A stretch of 64,000 nt of DNA, from assembly GCA_022452035.1 (NCBI GenBank), contig JAKURV010000007.1:1-64000 (forward strand), in the 5' to 3' direction. Every line of letters begins with the position of its first letter. Within the stretch, counting starts at the first letter, position 1. A model generated the notes under the pieces. That model did not search any database. It was not told where the DNA came from and saw only the letters and a list, made by a program, of their open reading frames with translations. Origin of the DNA: Acidimicrobiales bacterium (GTDB taxonomy: Bacteria > Actinomycetota > Acidimicrobiia > Acidimicrobiales > MedAcidi-G1). A program made the position numbers and the translations under genes. This document shows positions 35,089 to 43,307 of the stretch, in pieces.

Positions 35089-35789
35089 GTAGCCCGGTGA
35101 TGCTGGTCGGGGCGGGTGGTACCGCCCTAGCAAGTGAAACCCGTGGTCCTGACGGGCCGACCGGACACCCGGTGGTAGCCACCACGGGATGGGCCAATGA
35201 CCGCCGCGTCTGGTCACCGATGGTTGACGACCTAGCCGCAACCCACTCGGTGACCACTTGGGATCTCCGTGGACACGGCGACAGTGAGGCCCCGGCTCCC
35301 GGGGAGTACACCCGGGCCCACGCCCTGGGCGACCTGACTGCCGTACTGGACCATGCCGGCCGACCGGCCGTGCTCATGGGCCACAGCCTCGGGGGGTACC
35401 TGTCGCTAGCCCACGCCGTGGACCACCCGGACGACGTAGCTGGCTTGGTGCTCGTGGCCACCGGACCGGGGTTTCGGAAGGCGGAGGCCCGAGACCAGTG
35501 GAACGCCTCGGTTCGGGCCTCCATGGAGAAGCTGGATCTCCCGGTCGGAACCGATGAGCTCTCGATGCACACCGATGCCCACGTCATCGACCACCTGGCC
35601 GACATCGAGGTTCCGGTCCTGGTGCTGCTCGGGGAACACGACGTGCGCTTCGCCGCTTCGGCCAGCCTGTTCGAACGGGACCTAAACGTGCGAGAAACAG
35701 TGATCGTTCCCGACATGGGCCACATGGTCCACGTAAAGGCGCCGACCGAATGCGCGGCGGCCGTGTGCCGGTTCTTGGCCGGCCTCTGA
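35085..35789 (+). CDS. Alpha/beta hydrolase
   Basis: This protein of about 234 residues has the nucleophile elbow GHSLGGY with S101 and a C-terminal DMGHM with H213. WDLRGHGDSEAP gives the usual strand-4 motif of small esterases and lactonases such as 3-oxoadipate enol-lactonase. I place the start at GTG 35085, overlapping the epoxide hydrolase stop (GTGA). The ATG at 35100 is the alternative. It probably acts after the epoxide hydrolase in a small degradative operon, but no residue defines the ester substrate. Confidence 0.88.
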   Translation: MSSPVMLVGAGGTALASETRGPDGPTGHPVVATTGWANDRRVWSPMVDDLAATHSVTTWDLRGHGDSEAPAPGEYTRAHALGDLTAVLDHAGRPAVLMGHSLGGYLSLAHAVDHPDDVAGLVLVATGPGFRKAEARDQWNASVRASMEKLDLPVGTDELSMHTDAHVIDHLADIEVPVLVLLGEHDVRFAASASLFERDLNVRETVIVPDMGHMVHVKAPTECAAAVCRFLAGL

Positions 35790-35800
35790 CCGGAACACCA

Positions 35801-36661
35801 ATGAACACTGATCCCCTGGCCCGCATGGTTGATTTGCCGGGTGGTGCGTTCCGCATGGGGAACGAGGACGGCGGGTACCCGTCCGATGGCGAGGACCCGG
35901 TGCGCGAGGTACGAGTGTCACCGTTCGCTATCTCGGCCACCACGGTGACCACGGCCGAGTTCGGCGCCTTCGTGGAAGCCACCGGCCACGTCACGACCAG
36001 CGAACGAGCGGGATGGTCATTCGTGTTCGCCGGGCACCTACCCGACGACTTCGAGCCCACACGGGGCGTGGTGGGGGCCGAGTGGTGGCGTCAGGTGTTC
36101 GGGGCCGACTGGCGGCATCCCAACGGTCCGCAGGACGACCCCGTCAACTGGTCAAACCATCCGGTGGTCCACGTGTCGTGGTTCGATGCCGAGGCGTTCG
36201 CTGACTGGGCCGGGGGCCGGCTTCCCACGGAAGCCGAATGGGAGCACGCGGCCCGAGGCGGGCTGGACCAGAAACGCCTGCCGTGGGGTGACGAGACCCA
36301 GCCCGACGGCCCCGACCGACACCGGTTCAACATCTTCACCGGAACATTTCCGACAGAGGACAGCGCGGAGGATGGCTGGGCCGGAACCTGCCCGGTGGAC
36401 GCCTTTGAACCCAACGGCTTCGGCCTTTACAACTGTTCTGGAAACGTGTGGGAGTGGACGGCCGACTGGTTCGGCACCGACCATGGGGCGGGGACGCCGA
36501 TCCAAGACCCAGTCGGGCCGCCATTGGGAGTCGACCGAGTGGTCAAAGGCGGCTCGTACCTCTGTCACGACAGCTACTGCCACCGCTACCGACCGGCCGC
36601 CCGATCGGGCACCACCCCGGACAGCACCACTGACCACCAGGGCTTCCGGCTGGCTCAGTGA
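35801..36661 (+). CDS. Formylglycine-generating enzyme (SUMF1 family)
   Basis: This 286-residue protein has the FGE-sulfatase fold: LPGGAFRMGNED near the start, PVVHVSWFDAEAFADW, GRLPTEAEWEHAARGG and NVWEWTADW. The segment KGGSYLCHDSYCHRYR keeps both copper-binding cysteines, C255 and C260, five apart as in human FGE C336/C341. That marks a genuine formylglycine generator, converting Cys in a C-x-P-x-R sulfatase motif, rather than an EgtB or structural FGE-fold relative. The ATG at 35801 is used. No sulfatase gene is in the window. Confidence 0.92.
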   Translation: MNTDPLARMVDLPGGAFRMGNEDGGYPSDGEDPVREVRVSPFAISATTVTTAEFGAFVEATGHVTTSERAGWSFVFAGHLPDDFEPTRGVVGAEWWRQVFGADWRHPNGPQDDPVNWSNHPVVHVSWFDAEAFADWAGGRLPTEAEWEHAARGGLDQKRLPWGDETQPDGPDRHRFNIFTGTFPTEDSAEDGWAGTCPVDAFEPNGFGLYNCSGNVWEWTADWFGTDHGAGTPIQDPVGPPLGVDRVVKGGSYLCHDSYCHRYRPAARSGTTPDSTTDHQGFRLAQ

Positions 36662-36692
36662 ACCCGCGACCGGGCTACCGCCGGTCGGCCCG

Positions 36693-36698
36693 TAGCCT
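36693..36698 (+). promoter_or_regulatory. -10 element of dusB
   Basis: TAGCCT precedes the ATG at 36706 by 7 bases. Confidence 0.55.
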
Positions 36699-36705
36699 TG
36701 AACCC

Positions 36706-37908
36706 ATGGGCCTGCGCAGCGAGGTGAACAGGGACGTCCAGCTGGCCACTCCCGGCGAGTTCGCTGTGCCCCGCATCGGTCCGCTAGAGGTGTGGCCGCC
36801 CGTGGTCCTGGCACCGATGGCCGGGGTCACCAACGCCCCGTTTCGCACCATGTGCCGAGAGTTCGGTGCCGGCCTGTACGTCAGCGAGATGGTCACCGCC
36901 CGGGGCCTGGTCGACGGCCACCTCAAGACAACCCGCCTGGCCCACTTCGCCCCCGAGGAGTCGCCTCGGAGCATCCAGCTATACGGAACCGAGCCGGACA
37001 GCATCGGCCGGGCTGTGGACATGCTGGTCGGCGAGGGACGGGTCGACCACGTCGACATGAACTTCGGCTGTCCCATGCCCAAGGTGACCCGGCGGGGCGG
37101 TGGAGCGGCCATCCCGTTGAAGCCGCGCCTGTTCGAAGCCATCGTCCGGGCTGCCGTCGAACGTTCGGGGGACGTCCCAGTTACCGTGAAGTTCCGGAAG
37201 GGAACCGACGACGACCACCTGACGTTCCTCGAGGCAGGCCGGATCGCTGAGGCCGTGGGGGCGTCGGCCGTGTCGCTCCACGCCCGGACAGCCGAGCAGT
37301 TGTACTCCGGGGAGGCCGACTGGACGGCGGTGGCCGACCTGAAGGCCGCGGTAGCCACCATCCCGGTCTTCGGGAATGGCGACGTGTGGGAGCCGTGGGA
37401 CGCTCTACGCCTGATGCGCGTCACGGGCTGCGACGGCGTGGTGGTGGGGAGGGGCTGCCTGGGCCGACCGTGGCTATTCGGCGACCTGGCCTCCGTGTTC
37501 GGAACTGACTCGTCGTCTGGCGGCCGCGAGCCGGGTCCTCCCCCATCGTTGCGCCAGGTAACGACAACCATGGCCCGACACGCCCGACTGCTGGTGGCTT
37601 GGGCCGGACCACACGGCATCCGAGACTTCCGCAAGCACACCACCTGGTACCTGAAGGGCTACGCCACCGGGCCAGCGGCTCGAAGCCAACTCCAGTCCAT
37701 CACCGACCTCGACCACCTAGACGGGTTGCTGGCCGACCTGCTGAACGACCTGGATCCGGACATGGCCCTGGACCCAAACTCGCTGCGCACGCCCCGGAGC
37801 CACCGAAACGGACCCCGGCCCGTGGTTCTCCCTGAGGGCTGGCTGGACGACCTGGATGACGCCACGCCCCCATCAGCCGAGGCTGAGGTTCTGGTCTCCG
37901 GCGGCTGA
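36706..37908 (+). CDS. dusB: tRNA-dihydrouridine synthase
   Basis: This 400-residue flavoprotein reduces uridines in the tRNA D-loop. LAPMAGVTNAPFRTMCREFG is the FMN-binding opening, and MNFGCPMPKVTRRGGGAA carries the catalytic C122 with the usual NxGCPxxKV pattern. LHARTAEQLYSG and FGNGDVW complete the FMN site. The ATG at 36706 follows a TAGCCT box, consistent with a leaderless start. maf follows after 20 bases, likely the same transcript. The linkage of dus and maf is common in actinobacteria. Confidence 0.95.
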   Translation: MGLRSEVNRDVQLATPGEFAVPRIGPLEVWPPVVLAPMAGVTNAPFRTMCREFGAGLYVSEMVTARGLVDGHLKTTRLAHFAPEESPRSIQLYGTEPDSIGRAVDMLVGEGRVDHVDMNFGCPMPKVTRRGGGAAIPLKPRLFEAIVRAAVERSGDVPVTVKFRKGTDDDHLTFLEAGRIAEAVGASAVSLHARTAEQLYSGEADWTAVADLKAAVATIPVFGNGDVWEPWDALRLMRVTGCDGVVVGRGCLGRPWLFGDLASVFGTDSSSGGREPGPPPSLRQVTTTMARHARLLVAWAGPHGIRDFRKHTTWYLKGYATGPAARSQLQSITDLDHLDGLLADLLNDLDPDMALDPNSLRTPRSHRNGPRPVVLPEGWLDDLDDATPPSAEAEVLVSGG

Positions 37909-37928
37909 CCACCTCCGACCGTCCGTCC

Positions 37929-38522
37929 ATGGTTTCCGACCGGCTCGTTCTGGCGTCAGCCTCGCCGCGTCGTCTAACCCTGCTCCGTGACCTCGGAATC
38001 GAACCCGAGGTCCGGGTGGCCGAGGTGGACGAGACGCCACGACCCAGCGAGGACCCAGCAGCCCTCGTGGAGCGCCTGGCGTGTGCCAAGCGGGATGCGG
38101 TAGCCGGGCCCGGGGAGCGAGTGGTGGCCGCTGACACGGTGGTCGTACTGGACGGCGAGGCGCTGGGCAAGCCCGGGACCCCGGAGCGGGCGGCCACCAT
38201 GCTCCGGCGCCTCTCGGGGCGGACCCACCACGTGGTGACCGGAGTGGCGGTAGTCGGTCCGTCCGGGCGGGCATCCACCACCGTGTCCACCAAGGTGATG
38301 TGGCGGACACTGTCCGAGACCGAGGTGGAGTCCTACGTGGCCTCCGGCGAACCGCTCGACAAGGCCGGGGGCTACGGGATCCAGGGCGGAGGGGCCGACT
38401 TCGTGGTCGCGTTGGTAGGGAGCAGGGAAAACGTCATCGGGCTACCGGTCACCACGACACTCGAGCTGCTGGCCTCAGTGGAGGCCGACGGCGACCCGTG
38501 GGTGCGAAGGCCCGGTTCCTGA
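37929..38522 (+). CDS. maf: Maf-family nucleoside triphosphate pyrophosphatase
   Basis: This 197-residue protein is a Maf/YhdE-type house-cleaning pyrophosphatase that hydrolyses non-canonical or excess NTPs. The N-terminal LASASPRRLTLLRDLGI carries the S-x-R-R signature, VAADTVVVLDGEALGKP gives the catalytic Asp, and DKAGGYGIQGGGADFV is the conserved C-terminal motif. The length is typical of the family. Confidence 0.94.
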   Translation: MVSDRLVLASASPRRLTLLRDLGIEPEVRVAEVDETPRPSEDPAALVERLACAKRDAVAGPGERVVAADTVVVLDGEALGKPGTPERAATMLRRLSGRTHHVVTGVAVVGPSGRASTTVSTKVMWRTLSETEVESYVASGEPLDKAGGYGIQGGGADFVVALVGSRENVIGLPVTTTLELLASVEADGDPWVRRPGS

Positions 38523-38549
38523 CCGTCGGGCTCAGCACCGTCGGGCTCA
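38522..38549. repeat. Tandem 13-bp repeat between maf and the fetB-like gene
   Basis: ACCGTCGGGCTCA occurs at 38522-38534 and 38537-38549 with two bases between. The second copy can also pair ACCGT with ACGGT just downstream. It bridges two convergent genes and includes the stop codon of the permease gene, so it may work as a bidirectional terminator. Confidence 0.45.
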
Positions 38550-39320
38550 AACGGTCGGCGGAACCAGCCGCTGATCGTCGGTGAGGAAGACCCGCACCCC
38601 GAAGAACACCACAACCAGGCCGGTCACGGCGGCCGTGCCCAGGATCAGGAACAGGAGTGCCGCCTGAACCAGGGCCGCTTGGATCGGATCGACACCAGCC
38701 AGGATCAGACCGGTCAGGGCGCCGGGCAGGAACACCACACCCACCGACCGGGTGGTCTCGATCTGGGGGAGGAGGGCCAAGCGAAGGGCGTCGGAGGCAA
38801 CGTCGCGCACGGCCCACGCTGGCCGGAACCCCAAGGCCAGCAGTGCCTCCACCTCTCCGACCCGGTCCCGAAGGCCGTCGACCAACCGGGTAGCCGCTAC
38901 GACCACAACCTTCAGCGAGTTGCCGACCACCATCCCTGACACCGGGACCAGCACCCGGGCCTCCAGGGGCAAGATCCCTAGGGCGAACACGGTGGCCAGC
39001 GAAACGCCGAGGCCCAGGGAGGCGCCCACAGCAGTCATCCACCCCAGGCCGGCCAGACGGGGTTCCCGCCTTCGGGCGGCGTCGCCTGCCACCGGGACCA
39101 TTGCCACCACCCAGGCCCACGCCCAGACCATCGGCGTGTCGCCGTCCAGCAGGAGAGTGAGGGCCCATCCAGCGAGCACCAGTTGGGCAACAGCCCGCAC
39201 CGTGGCCTCGGCCAGCGAGCGTTCTAGGCCGAGGCGACGCCGCAACGAGATGCCGGCCACGACAACCATCGGGACAATCGACGCCGCCAGCCCCCACCAG
39301 CCGATGTCAACCCCAGTCAC
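38547..39320 (-). CDS. FetB-like (UPF0014) ABC transporter permease
   Basis: This 257-residue polytopic membrane protein has about seven hydrophobic helices and the UPF0014 hallmarks SLRRRLGLERSLAEATVRAVAQL, read in blocks SLRRRLGLERSL and TVRAVAQL, then VVGNSLKVV and the cytoplasmic loop VEALLALGFRPAWAV. E. coli FetB with FetA exports iron. No FetA ATPase is adjacent. The GTG start at 39320 is chosen because TACCGT lies 6 bases upstream. A GTG nine codons earlier is the alternative. It is divergent from the Fe3+ importer genes, pointing to metal homeostasis. Confidence 0.85.
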   Translation of the reverse strand: MTGVDIGWWGLAASIVPMVVVAGISLRRRLGLERSLAEATVRAVAQLVLAGWALTLLLDGDTPMVWAWAWVVAMVPVAGDAARRREPRLAGLGWMTAVGASLGLGVSLATVFALGILPLEARVLVPVSGMVVGNSLKVVVVAATRLVDGLRDRVGEVEALLALGFRPAWAVRDVASDALRLALLPQIETTRSVGVVFLPGALTGLILAGVDPIQAALVQAALLFLILGTAAVTGLVVVFFGVRVFLTDDQRLVPPTV

Positions 39321-39326
39321 GTTCGC

Positions 39327-39332
39327 ACGGTA
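39327..39332 (-). promoter_or_regulatory. -10 element of fetB-like gene
   Basis: On the minus strand TACCGT precedes the GTG at 39320 by 6 bases. Confidence 0.45.
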
Positions 39333-39390
39333 GCCAGCCGAGGACACCGTGCCGGACGATCCCGCCTGTGGGCTGTGGTCCGACCCGACC

Positions 39391-39403
39391 TAGCCTGTTA
39401 GGC
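39391..39403 (+). promoter_or_regulatory. -10 element and overlapping dyad of fbpC
   Basis: TAGCCT (39391-39396) lies exactly 7 bases before the ATG at 39404. GCCT-GTT-AGGC (39393-39403) is a dyad spanning the -10 box and the presumed start site, a good position for a repressor, possibly the DtxR-family protein of this locus. Confidence 0.5.
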
Positions 39404-40453
39404 ATGCTGAACAAGCGGACGGCTGTCCCCCGGGCCACAGCCGAGGGCCTCACGGTGGCCGACCTCTCGGTGGCCTATGACGGGCCAACGGTCCTCGACG
39501 ACGTCTCGCTCGAGGTGGCGGCCGGTGAGGTGGTAGCGCTCCTCGGACCCAGCGGCTGTGGCAAGACCACCCTCCTGCGGACCATCGCCGGGCTGGAACG
39601 CCAGCGGACCGGAACGGTCCTCCTCGGCAACCGGGTCCTCAGCGACGACCAGACATTCGTCCCGCCAGAACGGCGGCGAATCGGAATGGTGTTCCAGGAC
39701 GGCGCCCTGTTCCCCCACCTCAACGTGGGCCAGAACGTGGCCTACGGCCTCCCGCGGTCAGAGCGCCGCTCCGACCGGGTGGTCGAGGCCTTGGAGATGG
39801 TCGGATTGACCGGCCTGGACCGGCGGATGCCCGGATCGCTGTCCGGGGGTCAGCAGCAGAGGGTTGCCCTAGCCCGTGCCCTGGCTCCACGCCCCGGCGT
39901 ACTGCTCCTGGACGAACCGTTCTCTGGCCTGGACTCCTCCCTTCGGGTCCAGGTTCGGGGGGAGATCTACCGCCTCTTGGTGGAGTTAGGCATCACTACG
40001 GTCTTTGTCACCCATGATCAGGAAGAGGCGTTCGTCCTCGGCGACCGAGTGGCCGTACTCAACGACGGCCGCCTGGCCCAGGTGGGAACCCCCGACGAGT
40101 TATACCGCCACCCGGTGGACCGGTGGGTGGCCCGCTTCGTAGGCGACGCCAACCTTCTCCCGGTGCCCTCGGCCGTCGGAATCTGTGCGACCCCAGTGGG
40201 TGACGTGCCGGTGTCACGTGACGTGGACGGGCCAGCCGAGCTGCTGCTGCGGCCCGAGGACATCCGGGTGGCCAGCGGTGGAGACGGCACCGTCGAGCTG
40301 GTGGAGTACTACGGCCACGACGCAATGGTCCTGGTCCGGCTCCACGACGGCATATTCATCCAGGCGCGCACTGAGCCCGACGTGGCATTCCAGCGTGGGG
40401 ACCAGGTGGATGTGACATATGTCGGCCCTGGAGCGGTAGCTCTCGACGTTTGA
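39404..40453 (+). CDS. fbpC: Fe3+ ABC transporter ATP-binding protein
   Basis: This 349-residue protein has the ABC ATPase core: Walker A GPSGCGKT (48-55), Q-loop VFQDGALFPHL, signature LSGGQQQRVALARAL, Walker B VLLLDEPFSGLD and the His switch THDQEEAF. The C-terminal TOBE-like region continues with LLRPEDIRV and VEYYGHDAMV, a layout typical of FbpC/PotA importers. It would energise FbpB. The gene comes first in an fbpC-fbpA-fbpB order, with an 82-base gap before fbpA that has its own control signals. Confidence 0.93.
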   Translation: MLNKRTAVPRATAEGLTVADLSVAYDGPTVLDDVSLEVAAGEVVALLGPSGCGKTTLLRTIAGLERQRTGTVLLGNRVLSDDQTFVPPERRRIGMVFQDGALFPHLNVGQNVAYGLPRSERRSDRVVEALEMVGLTGLDRRMPGSLSGGQQQRVALARALAPRPGVLLLDEPFSGLDSSLRVQVRGEIYRLLVELGITTVFVTHDQEEAFVLGDRVAVLNDGRLAQVGTPDELYRHPVDRWVARFVGDANLLPVPSAVGICATPVGDVPVSRDVDGPAELLLRPEDIRVASGGDGTVELVEYYGHDAMVLVRLHDGIFIQARTEPDVAFQRGDQVDVTYVGPGAVALDV

Positions 40454-40472
40454 TTCCCGAATTGCTCTTGTT

Positions 40473-40502
40473 AGGTTCCCCTCACAATCTGTTAGGGAAC
40501 CT
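40473..40502. promoter_or_regulatory. Inverted repeat before fbpA (iron-box candidate)
   Basis: AGGTTCCC (40473-40480) and GGGAACCT (40495-40502) form a perfect inverted repeat with 8-base arms and a 14-base spacer. Each arm is preceded by TT or TTA, giving TTAGG at 40471 and 40492, like the half-sites of DtxR/IdeR boxes. The region is more AT-rich than its surroundings. It could be an iron-responsive operator or, less likely, an mRNA hairpin. Confidence 0.5.
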
Positions 40503-40535
40503 TTACACATCGAGCCAAAGGACGGGATCTTACCC

Positions 40536-41573
40536 ATGGACCAGCGAACCCCAAGACAACCAAGCCGCATAGCGGCCGCCCTCCTATTAGTTCTTGGGCT
40601 CACCGCAATGCTCACAGCATGCGGGAGCGACGATCCCGAGTCGTTGACCGTTTACTCGGGTCGAAGTGAGAAATTGGTAGGCCCGATCTTTGAGGCATTC
40701 ACCGCAGACACGGGCATCGCCCTAGACGTTCGCTACGGCTCGTCGAATGACCTGGCCCTTCTCCTATCTGAGGAAGGAACCAAGACCCCGGCTGATGTGT
40801 TCTTGTCCCGAAGCCCCGGTCCCGCTGGGTATCTAGATGATCTAGGCATGTTGGCAAAACTGGACGACGACGTATTGGACCGCGTGGCGGCTACTGATCG
40901 ATCTCCCACCGGCACCTGGGTTGGGTTCGCCGGGCGAGGAAGGGTTCTTGTCTACAACGTGGACGAGGTGGCGACCGGAGACCTTCCCGGCTCGGTCTTC
41001 GACCTGACCGGCCCTGAGTACGCAGGCAGAGTTGCCGTACCAGGCAGCAACTCCTCATTCCAGGACTGGTTCACGCTGTTCCGGCTCCGCAACGGTGACA
41101 ACGTTGCCACCGGATGGCTGAACGACATGGTGGCTAACGGGTCCCGCTTCTACCCGAAGAACGGTGCCATCGTGGAAGCTGTGGGCCGCAACGAGATCCA
41201 GTTTGGGCTCGTGAACCACTACTACAACTTCCAGAAGGTGGCCGCGAACGGGGACGCCCAGCGGTCGGCCAACCACGGTTTCGCCCCCGGGGATGACGGT
41301 GGTCTGATGATCATCGCTACGGCAGCTGTACTGAATGAGAGCAACGAACAGGATGGCGCCAATCGCCTGCTCACCCACCTGCTCAGCGACGAACAGCAGC
41401 GGTACTTGACCGACAGCGTCTACGAATACCCACTGGCCCTCGGCGTGGCTCCGGCTGACGTCTTGCCACCGGCTCCCGTCGACCGGATAGGCGCCGTCGA
41501 CATCGACGACATAGCTGCCGAGTTCACTCGCACGATCGAGATCATCGAGGCGAGCGGCGTACTCGATCAGTGA
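40536..41573 (+). CDS. fbpA: Fe3+ ABC transporter substrate-binding lipoprotein
   Basis: This 345-residue protein starts with a lipoprotein signal (LLLVLGLTAMLTACG, lipobox Cys C29) and belongs to the ferric-iron-binding FbpA/FutA class of solute-binding proteins. LTVYSGRSEKLVGPIFEAF, VFLSRSPGPAGYLDDLG and the tyrosine-containing NHYYNFQKVAA segment fit the iron-site region of this family. It would sit on the outer face of the membrane and hand Fe3+ to FbpB. The codons near the start are slightly more AT-rich than neighbouring genes. Confidence 0.92.
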   Translation: MDQRTPRQPSRIAAALLLVLGLTAMLTACGSDDPESLTVYSGRSEKLVGPIFEAFTADTGIALDVRYGSSNDLALLLSEEGTKTPADVFLSRSPGPAGYLDDLGMLAKLDDDVLDRVAATDRSPTGTWVGFAGRGRVLVYNVDEVATGDLPGSVFDLTGPEYAGRVAVPGSNSSFQDWFTLFRLRNGDNVATGWLNDMVANGSRFYPKNGAIVEAVGRNEIQFGLVNHYYNFQKVAANGDAQRSANHGFAPGDDGGLMIIATAAVLNESNEQDGANRLLTHLLSDEQQRYLTDSVYEYPLALGVAPADVLPPAPVDRIGAVDIDDIAAEFTRTIEIIEASGVLDQ

Positions 41574-41632
41574 ACCAGGGGGGCCACGGTGACTAACCGC
41601 CGACGAGGCCTCCGCTGGGCGGAGCAGCCGGG

Positions 41633-43285
41633 ATGACGGACATCACCAAGGTTCCACGAACAGGGGCTGCTCGACGCCGGGCGGGCGTCGGGCGGCCCCC
41701 GAAACCACTTCTGGGGACGGCGATCCTCATTGCCGCCTTGTTCGCCCTTCCCGGCGGGTATGTGGCTTGGCGAGCGGCCGGCGGTTCGGAATCTCCGCTG
41801 GCTCTCCTCGGATCCCGCCAGACCCTTGATCCCCTCTGGCGGACCGTTCAACTGGCCGCTCTCGTCTCTGTCTCAACCGCTCTACTGGGCACCGGGCTGG
41901 CCTGGCTAACCACCCGGACGGACCTGCCGTTGCGCCGCCTCTGGCGAGTCGTCGTCCCCCTGCCGCTCGTTTACCCCAGCTTCGTAGGTGCCGCGGCATT
42001 TATCTCCGGTCTTACTCCCGGCGGCGTGGTCCATGACTTGGCTGGAGTATTCGGCATTGAGCTAACTATTCGCCTCCACGGCCTGGTTGGGTCGTGGCTG
42101 GTCCTCACCCTCTTTACCTACCCCTACGTGTACCTTCCGGTGGCGGCCCGGCTGACCACCCTCTCCACCGCCTTCGAAGAGAACGCCCGCCTACTTGGCG
42201 ACGGACCCCGCCGGGTATTTCTCCGCGTCGTCCTCCCTCAGGTGGGGCCATCAATTGCCGCCGGCTCGCTACTGGTGTTTCTCTACACCCTCAGCGATTT
42301 CGGCGCTGTACACCTCATGCGGTTCGAGACTCTCACCCAGACCATCTTCCGCACCCGCCTCTTCGACCGGGACAGGTCGTTCGCTCTGGCCCTGCTCCTC
42401 TTGGTCCTGGCCCTTCTGGTCGTGGCCGCCGAGCGCACGGTGGCCCGTTCCGGAACCCGCAGGGGTGCTCGGGTCAGTGCTATCGGCGACCGCCAGTCTC
42501 TCGTCGTTCCCCTGGGCCGGTGGAAAGCGGCCTGCACCGCGGCCACGGCCGTCGTCGTTGGACTGGCCTTGGTGGCTCCCGCCGTGTCGCTAGCCGACTG
42601 GGGCCTCTTCGGATGGTTCAGATCCCGTCGCGGCGCCGCCGGGCTCCGACTGGACTGGGACGACGTGGTAGCGCCGACGTGGAACACCATCTGGGTGAGC
42701 ACGGTGACGGCCGTGGTGGCCGTGGCCGTAGTCCTTCCCGTGGCGTACCTCCTAGCTCGCCACCGCTCCCGTGTGGGTGGCGTGGTCAACGCCGTGGTGG
42801 TAGCAGGTTTCGCCATCCCAGGCCTGGTGGTCGCCCTGTCCATGGTCTTTTGGACTCTGCACGCTTCGCCATTCGAGTTCCTAATCGGCTCGATGCCCGT
42901 GCTGGTATTCGCCTACGTGGTGCACTTCGGGGCCCAGGCCGTCCGGACGACCCAGGTGGCCGTCGAAGCCGTCCCCCTCCGCATGGAGGACGCGGCCCGC
43001 CTACTGGGTGCTGGCCGACTACGCCGGCTAGCCACCGTCGAACTTCCGCTCATGGCACCCGGCCTGGCCGCCGGCGCTGGATTGGTCATGCTGTCCACCA
43101 TGAAGGAGTTACCGGCCACGCTGCTGGCCTCACCGATCGGCTTTCGGACTCTGGCCACCCAGATCTGGAACACCTACGAGGCGCTGTTTCTCCCCGAGAT
43201 GGCCGTCTTGGCACTGGTCCTGCTGGCCATCAGCGCCACCATGACTTGGTTGCTCGTCATACGCCGAAGCGAGCACCTGCGTTAA
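41633..43285 (+). CDS. fbpB: Fe3+ ABC transporter permease
   Basis: This 550-residue membrane protein is the fused double permease of an Fbp-type importer. It has roughly twelve hydrophobic helices in two halves, each with an EAA loop: FEENARLLGDGPRRVFLRVVLP and MEDAARLLGAGRLRRLATVELP, read as the conserved EEx-x-x-L-G cores. It works with FbpA and FbpC at the inner membrane. The ATG at 41633 is 59 bases after the fbpA stop. It ends 22 bases before the convergent DtxR-family gene. Confidence 0.92.
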   Translation: MTDITKVPRTGAARRRAGVGRPPKPLLGTAILIAALFALPGGYVAWRAAGGSESPLALLGSRQTLDPLWRTVQLAALVSVSTALLGTGLAWLTTRTDLPLRRLWRVVVPLPLVYPSFVGAAAFISGLTPGGVVHDLAGVFGIELTIRLHGLVGSWLVLTLFTYPYVYLPVAARLTTLSTAFEENARLLGDGPRRVFLRVVLPQVGPSIAAGSLLVFLYTLSDFGAVHLMRFETLTQTIFRTRLFDRDRSFALALLLLVLALLVVAAERTVARSGTRRGARVSAIGDRQSLVVPLGRWKAACTAATAVVVGLALVAPAVSLADWGLFGWFRSRRGAAGLRLDWDDVVAPTWNTIWVSTVTAVVAVAVVLPVAYLLARHRSRVGGVVNAVVVAGFAIPGLVVALSMVFWTLHASPFEFLIGSMPVLVFAYVVHFGAQAVRTTQVAVEAVPLRMEDAARLLGAGRLRRLATVELPLMAPGLAAGAGLVMLSTMKELPATLLASPIGFRTLATQIWNTYEALFLPEMAVLALVLLAISATMTWLLVIRRSEHLR

Positions 43286-43288
43286 GAC

Positions 43289-43307
43289 CGCCCGACCGGA
43301 CGGGGCG
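43289..43307. terminator. Possible bidirectional hairpin between fbpB and dtxR-like gene
   Basis: CGCCC (43289-43293) pairs with GGGCG (43303-43307) around a 9-base loop in the 22-base gap of two convergent genes. There is no T-tract. Confidence 0.3.
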
